From: Planctomycetota bacterium
Lineage (GTDB): Bacteria; Planctomycetota; Planctomycetia; Pirellulales; UBA1268
Reading direction: 5' to 3'
Length of the DNA stretch: 64,000 nt
Assembly (NCBI GenBank): GCA_029978905.1
Contig: JAPOIM010000004.1
Coordinates: 1 to 64,000, forward strand
Under the pieces are notes generated by a model. It saw nothing but the letters and a program-made list of their open reading frames with translations. It had not been told where the DNA came from and did not search any database. The position numbers and the translations under genes are program-made. Below are positions 27,296 to 34,755 of this stretch, in pieces; within the stretch, counting starts at the first letter, position 1, and each line of letters begins with the position of its first letter.

Positions 27296-28195
27296 ATGCC
27301 AAAGTCGCTTGCCCGCTGGTTTGCCGCCGCTCTGTGTGGCGCACTGCTGTTGGGGTGGACTTCGGGGATTCATGCCCAGGAGCCAGGTCCGCATGATCAC
27401 CCTCCCCATAATGGTCCTCACCCAGATCACCGTCCGCCCCAAGATCATCTTGTGGATCGACTTGCCGAGGTTCTCGAACGTCTCGACCGACTCGCGGATC
27501 GCCTTGACCGGCCGCAGGGGGCACCGCAGGCCACCATGCATGTGCTGGTGCCGCAGCCGCTGCCGCAGGGACCAGGGCAGCAGGGGGCGGGACACGAAGG
27601 ACCAGGGCAGCACGGTCCGGCGAACCCCCCGGGCATCATGCCCCGAATCTCGGTCGCAGTTCCGCAGCCAGTTCCACAGCACCCAGGTGGCCCGGGCAGC
27701 CAGCCCACACCTCCAGTCGCCTCGCCACACCCATACCCAACCCCGCAGCCACTCCCTCAGCCTTTCGTGGAGATGCTTCAGGGGCGTGATCGGCAGCTCG
27801 GCGAAATGCGGGAGATGTTTGAGGCACGCCTTCGCGAGATGGCCGAAGCGCACGAACGGCAGCTGGCCGAAACACGTGAGGCCGTGGAGGTACGGGTCCG
27901 TGAATTGGCCGGTGTCAGTGAACGCCAGCAGCAGATGCTCGCCGAGATGGGAAAGCACGTCGCCGAGACCCGAGAGCATGTGGCGAAGGCGCTCCAGGGG
28001 ATGGGCATGTTCAAGGAGCGGATCGAAGAGGCTCGCCAGGCGATGGGGATGCTGAAGGATCGTGCCGAGGATGGTGGCCGTCGCGTGATCGAGATGCAGG
28101 AGCGGCTCGAACTGCTCGAACGTGAAATCGATAGGCTGCATGCCGAACTTCGCGTGCGGGCTGAAGACGACGATGACGACGAGGACGACGACTGA
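27296..28195 (+). CDS. Secreted His/Pro-rich coiled-coil protein, acidic tail
   Basis: A 299-residue protein with no recognised family. The ATG at 27296 begins a signal peptide (MPKSLARWFAAALCGALLLG). A histidine/aspartate/proline-rich section follows (DHPPHNGPHPDHRPPQDH), which could bind metal, then a Pro/Gln/Gly linker. From about residue 155 there is a long coiled coil with recurring MxEMRE/HERQLAETRE heptads, and the protein ends in ten consecutive acidic residues (EDDDDDEDDD preceded by A). The stop is two bases before the start of the protease gene, so the two are cotranscribed and probably act together. Confidence 0.65.
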   Translation: MPKSLARWFAAALCGALLLGWTSGIHAQEPGPHDHPPHNGPHPDHRPPQDHLVDRLAEVLERLDRLADRLDRPQGAPQATMHVLVPQPLPQGPGQQGAGHEGPGQHGPANPPGIMPRISVAVPQPVPQHPGGPGSQPTPPVASPHPYPTPQPLPQPFVEMLQGRDRQLGEMREMFEARLREMAEAHERQLAETREAVEVRVRELAGVSERQQQMLAEMGKHVAETREHVAKALQGMGMFKERIEEARQAMGMLKDRAEDGGRRVIEMQERLELLEREIDRLHAELRVRAEDDDDDEDDD

Positions 28196-28197
28196 GC

Positions 28198-30453
28198 ATG
28201 CTCCGCCTTCGACTGCCACTGATGTGGGTTGGCTGCTGGCTTGGGACGGTCGCTTGGGCCGTTCTGGCCAGCGGACCGGACGTGGTGTCGAAGGAGGAGG
28301 CTGTCGCGGTCGCGGCGGTGGAGACCACGAGCATTGAAGAGCTCGTGTCGATTGTTCGCGACTCGATCGTCACGATCCGCCACACCGGCCGCGACGGCGA
28401 CGACCAGGGGCTGGGCACCGGCTTCGTGATTGATGCTGAGGGGTTGATCGCCACCAATATGCACGTCATCGGCGAGGGGCGGCCGATTCGTGTGCAGCTG
28501 GCGGATGGCTCACAGCACGACGTGATCGAAGTGCATGCATCGGATCGTGCCGGTGATTTGGCGGTGATCCGGATTGCCAAGGGTGGCCTCGATCCGTTGC
28601 ACCTTGCGGAGCCGGAATCCCTCGCTGACGGCCAAGAGGTGGTCACGATCGGGAACCCGCTGGGCTTTGAGCGGAGCGTGGTCACGGGGCGCGTCTCGGG
28701 CCAGCGAGAAATTGATGGCATCGAGATGATTCAGTTGGCCATGCCGGTCGAGCGGGGCAACAGCGGAGGCCCGGTGTTGGATCGTCAAGGGAGGGTGCAC
28801 GGCGTGGTGACGCTGAAGTCTCAGGTCACCCCCAACCTCGGCTTCGCGGTGCGGGTCGACCGCCTGCGAACGCTGCTCGAGCAACCCAACCCCGTGCTGA
28901 TGGACCGCTGGCTGACGATTGGTGCCCTCGATCCGGCGGAGTGGACGCCGTTGGGGGGCGTGCGTTGGCGACAGCGGGCAGGGCGGATCTCCGTCACTGC
29001 CCCGGGCAAGGGATTTGGTGGCCGCTCGCTCTGCTTGGCCGTCGCGGAGCCGCCCGAAAACGTTTACGAGGTGGCGGTATGGGTGAAACTCGGCGACGAG
29101 GCTGGAGCCGCGGGCCTCGCGTTTGAGTCGGATGGCATGGACCGGCATTACGGCTTCTATCCCAGCGGTGGTCGGCTCCGGCTCACCCGCTTCAGCGGCC
29201 CTGATGTGCTCTCCTGGGAGGTGCTCAACGAGCAGGCGAGTGCGGCGTATCGGGTGGGTGGCTGGAACCATCTTCGCGTCCGCCGCGAAGGGGATCGCAT
29301 CGTGTGCTTCGTCAACGATGAGCCGGTGTTTGAAACGAGTGATGCGCAGTTGCCTGCCGGCCGCGTAGGGCTGGTGAAGTTTCGCGACACGGAAGCGGAG
29401 TTTCGCGGCTTCGCCCTGGGACGAGAACTCCCTCGCGTGACGCCGTCGACTGAACTGCAGGCTCAGGTGGTGGAACTCACCAAAGACATCGCTGCCGGTC
29501 CGGTATTGCAACTCTCACCAGGCATGATCGGCGAGTTGGCAGGCACCGGTGCTGATGTGGTGATGGCGGTTGAACAGCGAGCTCACGAACTTGAGCGGGA
29601 GGCCGAGGCCTTGCGGGCAGTGGCCGCGGCGGTTCATGAACAGCAGACACTCGATGCGCTGGCTGAGGTGGTTGCGGTTCCCGATGCGGAGATCGATCTC
29701 TTTCGGGCCGCCCTCTTGATCGCGCGGCTCGACAACGCGGAAGTCGATGTGGAGGCTTCGTGCGCGACCGCAAAACGTCTGGCAGCGACTGTGGCGGAGA
29801 GGCTTCCTGTGGATGCCGACCATGCGGCCAGGCTGGCGATGCTCGACACGGTGTTGTTTCAGGAGCTGGGTTTCCACGGCAGCCGAGGCGACTTCTACAA
29901 CCGCTCCAACAGCTACGTCAACGAGGTGCTCGACGACCGCGAGGGCATCCCGATCACACTGGCGGTGGTGTATATGGAGTTGGCGCGGGCCCTAGGCGTG
30001 GAGGTCGAGGGTGTCAGTTTCCCGGGGCACTTCATCGTGACCACAACGGACAGCAACGGCGAACCGGTCTGGATCGATGTCTTTGAAGCGGGCACGCGAC
30101 TCACGCGTGACGACCTCGCGGCACGGCTTCGTGAGCAGTCAGGGATGGAACTCTCAGAGCGTCATCTCGCCGTGGCGAGTGCCAGGCAAATCCTCGCCCG
30201 TATGCTCGGGAACCTCGAAGGCATTGCCAGCCGTGAGCAGGATGCCCCCGCCATGCTGCGTTATCTCAGCGGCATCCTGACGGTAACACCAGGAGCGACT
30301 CGCGACCGCGTGCTGCGGATGGTCACTGCCGAACGGCTCGGCCGGCGGGAGATGGCCCTGGCGGATGCGGAGTGGTTGCTCGACGAAGCACCAGAAGACA
30401 TCGATCTTGGTCAGGTGCGGAGCTTTATCGATCGCATCGAAGAAGAGCGGTAA
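28198..30453 (+). CDS. Trypsin-like protease - LamG-like - SirB1 fusion
   Basis: A 751-residue protein with an N-terminal signal or anchor helix. Residues 45-230 are a trypsin-like (HtrA-type) serine protease with the full triad: H89 in TNMHVIG, D120 in RAGDLAVIRI and S189 in RGNSGGPVLD. There is no PDZ domain. Residues about 240-400 form a LamG-like beta-sandwich (YGFYPSGGRLRLTRFSGPD). The C-terminal 250 residues match the transglutaminase-like SirB1 family (GIPITLAVVYMELARALG, VSFPGHFIVTT). It follows the coiled-coil gene by two bases. The combination suggests envelope protein quality control, which is inference. Confidence 0.82.
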   Translation: MLRLRLPLMWVGCWLGTVAWAVLASGPDVVSKEEAVAVAAVETTSIEELVSIVRDSIVTIRHTGRDGDDQGLGTGFVIDAEGLIATNMHVIGEGRPIRVQLADGSQHDVIEVHASDRAGDLAVIRIAKGGLDPLHLAEPESLADGQEVVTIGNPLGFERSVVTGRVSGQREIDGIEMIQLAMPVERGNSGGPVLDRQGRVHGVVTLKSQVTPNLGFAVRVDRLRTLLEQPNPVLMDRWLTIGALDPAEWTPLGGVRWRQRAGRISVTAPGKGFGGRSLCLAVAEPPENVYEVAVWVKLGDEAGAAGLAFESDGMDRHYGFYPSGGRLRLTRFSGPDVLSWEVLNEQASAAYRVGGWNHLRVRREGDRIVCFVNDEPVFETSDAQLPAGRVGLVKFRDTEAEFRGFALGRELPRVTPSTELQAQVVELTKDIAAGPVLQLSPGMIGELAGTGADVVMAVEQRAHELEREAEALRAVAAAVHEQQTLDALAEVVAVPDAEIDLFRAALLIARLDNAEVDVEASCATAKRLAATVAERLPVDADHAARLAMLDTVLFQELGFHGSRGDFYNRSNSYVNEVLDDREGIPITLAVVYMELARALGVEVEGVSFPGHFIVTTTDSNGEPVWIDVFEAGTRLTRDDLAARLREQSGMELSERHLAVASARQILARMLGNLEGIASREQDAPAMLRYLSGILTVTPGATRDRVLRMVTAERLGRREMALADAEWLLDEAPEDIDLGQVRSFIDRIEEER

Positions 30454-30475
30454 CAGGTCGTGGCACGAAACCAAA

Positions 30476-30504
30476 CGGCCGGCCCTCGCGGTGAGGACCG
30501 GCCG
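30476..30504. terminator. Hairpin between convergent genes
   Basis: A GC-rich inverted repeat with a seven-base outer arm CGGCCGG / CCGGCCG, one C-A mismatch, then CCTC / GAGG around a five-base loop. It lies in the 77-base gap between the protease-fusion gene and the Dabb gene, which converge. There is no clear T-run on either side, so it would be a bidirectional terminator or transcript-end stabiliser rather than a textbook intrinsic terminator. Confidence 0.5.
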
Positions 30505-30530
30505 AGTGTCGGTGTCTGAGCGACGGTGGC

Positions 30531-30980
30531 TCACGGCTTGGCCCAGTAATCAACCACGCACACGTCTTGAACGTGCGGGCCCACAATCGAGACGAAGTCT
30601 TGATGGGCGGGATGCGGCAGGTAGGCGTCGCGGTCGGCCTCTGAGGCGAAGGTCACGAAGAAGCAGTGGGTGAAGCCCTTGGCCTTGCCTTCGGGGGAGA
30701 TGTCGGTGCCCCACTCAAAGTCTTTGATCTGCGGGATTTTGCCAGGCAGTCCGCGAAAGGCCTCGACGATCTTGGCGATGTCAGCCTCGCTCGAGGTTTC
30801 TTTGAACGAGAACAGGACCACATGCCGAAGCACCTTGGCGTTTTCAGCAGCCGAGGCGTGCTGCGTCATGGCGCACATGCCCAGAAACGTGGCAGCGCCG
30901 AGGAAGACCGCGGCGAGGGAGACGTGGGGAACGGAGGCCGAGAAGGCGGCCTTGAGCATGCTGGTGATCGCGAACGGCAT
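30531..30980 (-). CDS. Exported Dabb (stress-responsive A/B barrel) protein
   Basis: A 149-residue protein. The start at 30980 gives the signal-peptide-like segment MPFAITSMLKAAFSASVPHV through ATFLGMCAMTQHASA. The rest is a Dabb domain: LRHVVLFSFKETSSEADIAKI at its start, then FEWGTDISPEGKAKGFTHCF and HPAHQDFVSIVGPHVQDV. Such domains form a ferredoxin-like dimeric barrel; the reaction here is unknown. It ends near a shared hairpin with the protease-fusion gene. Confidence 0.83.
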   Translation of the reverse strand: MPFAITSMLKAAFSASVPHVSLAAVFLGAATFLGMCAMTQHASAAENAKVLRHVVLFSFKETSSEADIAKIVEAFRGLPGKIPQIKDFEWGTDISPEGKAKGFTHCFFVTFASEADRDAYLPHPAHQDFVSIVGPHVQDVCVVDYWAKP

Positions 30981-31049
30981 TGGGAAACTCCTGGTTGGGT
31001 TGCACTCGTCCTGATGACGGGAACGCAACCATACCAACCGAGAAAGTCC

Positions 31050-32981
31050 CTAGACCACTCCCCGCGATTCCAAAAAGGCGATCACCGCGTCGACGCATTC
31101 GCCCAAGGGCTTCTCGTGGGTTGGCACCACGAGGTCGGGTGTCGCGGGGGCTTCGTAGACCGCGGAGACGCCCGGGAAGTTGGTGATCTCGCCGGCGTCC
31201 GCCAAGGCATAGTGCCCCTGCGTGTCGCGGGCTCGGCAGACATCGATCGGCGCGGAGAGATGCACCGTGAGGAATCGCTCACTGCCGATGCGCTCGGCCA
31301 CCTTCTGCCGGACGGCTTCTTCCGGAGCCACAAACGAGGCGAGACAGATCAGACCGGCGTCGTTGAAGAGCCTTGCCACCTCAGCGCTCCTCCGAAGGTT
31401 TTCGCTGCGGTCATTTGCCGAGAAGCCCAAGTCGCGACTGATCCCCAGCCGCATGTTTTGTCCGTCGAGAACGGTCACCGCCCGCCCCATGTCAAACAGC
31501 CGTCGTTCCACGGCCTTGGCAAGGCTGGTCTTCCCCGAGCCAGCGAGGCCCGTGAAGAGCACGGTCACCGGCTTTTGGCCGAAGCGAGCCTCCCGTTCCT
31601 CTGACGAAACGCCACTCTCTTCGCGGTGCAGGTGCTCCGCCGACGCGTCGTCGTCCCAGTGGTTGGCCTCATCGCCATCGCCACGATCGAGGATCATGCC
31701 GGCGCCGACCGTGCCATTGGTCATGCGGTCGATGATGATGAATCCGCCCGTGCCACGGTTGCGGCGGTAGGCGTCGAAGGCGATCGGCTCGGCGAGGGTT
31801 ACCTGGCAGCGACCAATCTCGTTGAGCGCGAGGCTCGGGGCTGGTTCGCGATGGAGCGTGTTGACGTCGATGCGGTAGCGGAGGGAGGCGACCTGCCCGG
31901 GGGAAACCTTGGTGGTCTGTTTGAAGAGATACTGCTTGCCCGGCAGCATTGGCTCCTCGGCCATCCACACCACAGTCGCATCAAACCGCCGTTCGACCCG
32001 CGGCACGTTGCCGGGTCGCACGAGCATGTCGCCTCGGCTCGAGTCGATCTCGTCGGTGAGCGTGAGCGTGACGGAGAGCGGCGCGAAGGCTTCTTCGAGT
32101 TCACCGTCGTAGGTCACGATCGACTTCACGCGGCTCTTCTTCCGCGATGGCAGCGTCATCACCTCATCACCTTTGCGGATGATGCCGGAAGCGATTGTGC
32201 CAGAGAACCCACGGAAATCGAGGTTTGGCCGCAGCACGTGCTGCACGGGAAAACGGAAGTCTTCCATGTTGCGGTCGGAGCCGATGTAGACCGTTTCGAG
32301 CAGCGGCATCAGCGGGCTACCGGTGTACCAAGGCATGTTCGCACTTGGGGTGACGACGTTGTCGCCCTTGAGCGCCGAGATCGGCATGAAGTGCACGTCG
32401 GGCAGCTCAAGACGAGCCGCGAAGTCGACATAGTCTTGGCGGATCTTCTCGAAAACTTTTTGGTCGTAGTCGACGATGTCCATCTTGTTGACGGCCACCA
32501 CGATGTGCTTGATGCCGAGCAACGACACAATGAACGAATGCCGCTTCGTCTGCGGGAGCACGCCATGCCGGGCGTCAATCAGGATCACCGCCAGATCTGC
32601 GGTCGAGGCGCCGGTGGCCATGTTGCGGGTGTACTGCTCATGGCCGGGGGTGTCGGCGATGATGAACTTCCGCTTGTCGGTCGAGAAGTAGCGGTAGGCC
32701 ACGTCGATCGTGATCCCCTGCTGCCGTTCGTCCTCAAGGCCGTCGGTAAAGAGCGCGAGATCGACTTCTTCGCCGGTCGTGCCATACCGCGAGGAGTCCT
32801 TCTTGATCGCCGCGAGTTGATCCTCGTAGATCATCTTCGACTCGTAGAAGAGCCGGCCGATGAGTGTGCTCTTACCATCGTCGACGCTGCCGCAGGTGAT
32901 GAACCGCAGCAACTCCTTCCGCTCATGCTGAGCGAGGTATTCGTCGATGTCGGAGGCGATCAGAGCTGATTGATGTGACAT
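31050..32981 (-). CDS. cysNC: Sulfate adenylyltransferase large subunit / APS kinase fusion
   Basis: A 643-residue bifunctional protein for sulfate activation. The N-terminal part is the CysN GTPase: P-loop GSVDDGKS (31-38), [13 protein letters not shown], and the regulatory beta domains. It drives APS synthesis with CysD. The C-terminal part from about residue 458 is an adenylylsulfate kinase with P-loop GLAGSGKTS and [16 protein letters not shown]. The kinase DGDN motif reads DGQN here and the FxSPxxxxR segment reads [11 protein letters not shown], so kinase activity is likely but should be checked. It starts 76 bases after cysD. Confidence 0.93.
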   Translation of the reverse strand: MSHQSALIASDIDEYLAQHERKELLRFITCGSVDDGKSTLIGRLFYESKMIYEDQLAAIKKDSSRYGTTGEEVDLALFTDGLEDERQQGITIDVAYRYFSTDKRKFIIADTPGHEQYTRNMATGASTADLAVILIDARHGVLPQTKRHSFIVSLLGIKHIVVAVNKMDIVDYDQKVFEKIRQDYVDFAARLELPDVHFMPISALKGDNVVTPSANMPWYTGSPLMPLLETVYIGSDRNMEDFRFPVQHVLRPNLDFRGFSGTIASGIIRKGDEVMTLPSRKKSRVKSIVTYDGELEEAFAPLSVTLTLTDEIDSSRGDMLVRPGNVPRVERRFDATVVWMAEEPMLPGKQYLFKQTTKVSPGQVASLRYRIDVNTLHREPAPSLALNEIGRCQVTLAEPIAFDAYRRNRGTGGFIIIDRMTNGTVGAGMILDRGDGDEANHWDDDASAEHLHREESGVSSEEREARFGQKPVTVLFTGLAGSGKTSLAKAVERRLFDMGRAVTVLDGQNMRLGISRDLGFSANDRSENLRRSAEVARLFNDAGLICLASFVAPEEAVRQKVAERIGSERFLTVHLSAPIDVCRARDTQGHYALADAGEITNFPGVSAVYEAPATPDLVVPTHEKPLGECVDAVIAFLESRGVV

Positions 32982-33057
32982 AACTGGATTGTGCCAATTG
33001 GTCGCAGGGGGCGTTCAGCGGCCGCAGGTCCGCTGCAACGGCAGGAGTGATCTCGCC

Positions 33058-33969
33058 TCAGAAATAGCCTTCACGCTTCTTCTTCTCCATGGAGCCCGCC
33101 TCATCGCTGTCGATCAGTCGGCCCTGCCGTTCAGAGAAGGTGGTCAGCAGCATTTCCTGAATGATCTCGGGAAGCGTCGTGGCGGTGGAGTCGACGGCTC
33201 CGCTGAGCGGATAGCAGCCGAGGGTGCGGAATCGCACCTTCCGCATTTCCGGCTTCTCGCCAGGCTTGAGCGGGAGACGATCGTCGTCGACCATGATCAT
33301 CACGCCATCCCGCCACACGATCGGCCGCTCGGCCGCAAAGTAGAGGGGAACGATGGGGATGTTCTCGAGGTGGATGTACTGCCAGACGTCGAGTTCGGTC
33401 CAGTTGGAGAGTGGAAAGACGCGGATGCTTTCCCCTTTCCGAACCTTCGTGTTGTAGAGGTTCCAAAGTTCCGGACGCTGGTTCTTCGGATCCCAGCGGT
33501 GGAACTCGTCGCGGAAGGAAAACACCCGCTCCTTGGCCCGACTCTTTTCCTCGTCGCGTCTGGCTCCGCCAAACGCTGCGTCGAAGCGGTACTTGGTGAG
33601 GGCCTGCTTGAGGCTCTCGGTCTTCATCACATTCGTGTGGACCTGGCTGCCGTGGTCGATCGGGTTGATCCCCTGCGAGCGGCCTTCCTCGTTGACGTGG
33701 ACGATCAGGTCGAGGCCAAGTTCTTTGGCGACATACTCATCACGCATCCGATACATATCCTGGAATTTCCAGGTGGTATCGACGTGCATCAAAGGGAAGG
33801 GAATTTTGGCGGGGAAGAAGGCTTTTTGGGCCAGCCGCAGCATGCAGGCCGAATCTTTCCCGATGGAGTAGAGCATCACCGGGTTTTGGAACTCGGCCGC
33901 CACTTCTCGAATGATGTGAATACTTTCGGATTCGAGCTGTTTGAGGTGGGTCAGCGAGTAGGAAGACAT
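33058..33969 (-). CDS. cysD: Sulfate adenylyltransferase small subunit
   Basis: A 303-residue ATP-pyrophosphatase-type subunit that makes adenosine 5'-phosphosulfate from sulfate and ATP together with the CysN part of the next protein. The PP-loop-like motif reads [18 protein letters not shown], and further family blocks are [17 protein letters not shown] and [20 protein letters not shown]. The start at 33969 ([20 protein letters not shown]) is the conventional CysD N-terminus; the longer frame adds 22 residues. A six-pair hairpin ACCCGG/CCGGGT lies upstream at 34035-34053 and could be a leader or terminator structure. Confidence 0.93.
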   Translation of the reverse strand: MSSYSLTHLKQLESESIHIIREVAAEFQNPVMLYSIGKDSACMLRLAQKAFFPAKIPFPLMHVDTTWKFQDMYRMRDEYVAKELGLDLIVHVNEEGRSQGINPIDHGSQVHTNVMKTESLKQALTKYRFDAAFGGARRDEEKSRAKERVFSFRDEFHRWDPKNQRPELWNLYNTKVRKGESIRVFPLSNWTELDVWQYIHLENIPIVPLYFAAERPIVWRDGVMIMVDDDRLPLKPGEKPEMRKVRFRTLGCYPLSGAVDSTATTLPEIIQEMLLTTFSERQGRLIDSDEAGSMEKKKREGYF

Positions 33970-34067
33970 GCCGGTTTTTTGCAGGGTGAGCGTTGGCCTG
34001 AGTCTGTTTGTAGGGCGTCCTCGCCGGCACGGCAACCCGGCTCATTTCCGGGTGAGAACCCTCCCCT

Positions 34068-34095
34068 TCGACAGCCGCGGAAGTCTGGTTATGAT
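34068..34095 (+). promoter_or_regulatory. Sigma-70-type promoter of the tRNA-like gene
   Basis: A -35 box TCGACA (34068-34073, five of six to consensus) and a -10 box TATGAT (34090-34095, five of six) are separated by 16 bases. The -10 box ends 21 bases before the first base of the tRNA-like gene, the spacing expected for a short tRNA leader. It points rightward, away from cysD. Confidence 0.6.
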
Positions 34096-34116
34096 CTGAG
34101 GGGTTGACGCCCTGAT

Positions 34117-34273
34117 GGTGGTTGTAGCTCAGTTGGTTAGAGCGCTGGTTTGATGTACCCAGTGTGTACATAACCCATTCTAACTACTCTACTCATGTAA
34201 TATCCGCGTGGCCTAGTTGTAGCTCACTTGACATGCATGCCAGAGGTCGCGGGTTCGAATCCCGTCAGCCACC
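34117..34273 (+). tRNA. Interrupted tRNA-His-like gene
   Basis: The two ends fold as one tRNA. The acceptor arm is GTGGTTG (34118-34124) with CAGCCAC (34266-34272), with an extra G at 34117 opposite C at 34273, the His-specific G-1:C73 pair. The D-arm is GCTC/GAGC (34127-34130, 34140-34143), the anticodon stem CTGGT (34145-34149) with GCCAG (34239-34243), and the T-arm GCGGG-TTCGAAT-CCCGT (34249-34265). Between the anticodon-stem halves lie 89 bases instead of seven, so about 80 extra bases sit in the anticodon loop. The insert holds a hairpin ATGTAC-CCAGTGT-GTACAT and an 11-base second copy of GTTGTAGCTCA. It is either a broken gene or an unusual intron. Confidence 0.6.
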
Positions 34274-34296
34274 CTTCCGTCTGCAGGTTTCTCTCC

Positions 34297-34323
34297 GCAG
34301 GCTTCGTCCCGCCCTGTTTTTTT
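34297..34323 (+). terminator. Weak hairpin plus T-run after the tRNA-like gene
   Basis: A short GCAGG / CCTGT pairing (34297-34301 with 34313-34317, ending in a G-U pair) is followed by seven T residues (34317-34323). The stem is short and the loop is eleven bases, so this is a weak candidate for the end of the tRNA-like transcript. The remaining gap to the next gene at 34408 shows nothing else recognisable. Confidence 0.3.
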
Positions 34324-34407
34324 GTGCCGTGGCCTCTTATGTTGGCCAATCTCCCTCCCGAGGGGGTGATTTAGGGGCCGCTTGGAGCGACGGCGGTGTG
34401 AGCTTTC

Positions 34408-34704
34408 TTAGGCTCGTCCGGCCGATCGACGGGACTTCGCTGCCATGTAGAGCGTGTTCATCATGTCGTAGGCGGTCACCTCCTGCAGCAGTTCGGTGAC
34501 TTTGGCGTGGGCCTCCGCCGAGAGCATCGGCTCAACCTGCTTCATCAGGTCGACCACCCGCTTTTCTTGGGCCTCGAGTTCGGCAATGTCCACGTGCCCG
34601 TCGGCGACCGCGTCAAGAAATGACGTCAGCTTGCGGGCGTACTCGGCGAGAATCGGGGATTCCGACCGCTCGTCAAACCAGGGGGAGGCCGCAGGAAGCG
34701 ACAT
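34408..34704 (-). CDS. Small helical protein downstream of top6A
   Basis: A 98-residue soluble, charged, mostly helical protein (YARKLTSFLDAVADGHVDIA, EAQEKRVVDLMKQVEPMLSA). It has no signal peptide. I recognise no family. It starts 51 bases after the top6A stop on the same strand, preceded by a purine-rich stretch, so cotranscription is plausible. It could be a partner or regulator of the topoisomerase subunit, but only the position suggests this. Confidence 0.6.
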   Translation of the reverse strand: MSLPAASPWFDERSESPILAEYARKLTSFLDAVADGHVDIAELEAQEKRVVDLMKQVEPMLSAEAHAKVTELLQEVTAYDMMNTLYMAAKSRRSAGRA

Positions 34705-34755
34705 CGGCGAGCCTTTTTGCGGGAAGGAAGTGGGCGGGTGGGATCGTGAGGGGCG

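Noticed and set aside
31626-32969. 447-codon plus-strand frame
   Set aside because: It is the complement of cysNC, whose GTPase motifs are unmistakable; the antisense product is low-complexity His/Arg/Asp.
34035-34053. SAM or other sulfur riboswitch upstream of cysD
   Set aside because: Only a six-pair hairpin is visible; none of the conserved blocks of known SAM aptamers is present.
34153-34234. Group I or group II intron in the tRNA-like gene
   Set aside because: The insert is about 80 bases, far below the size of a self-splicing intron, and no conserved core motif is visible.
34208-34273. A second, complete tRNA gene
   Set aside because: Only five acceptor pairs form and the D-arm 3' half and anticodon-stem 5' half are missing, so this cannot stand alone as a tRNA.
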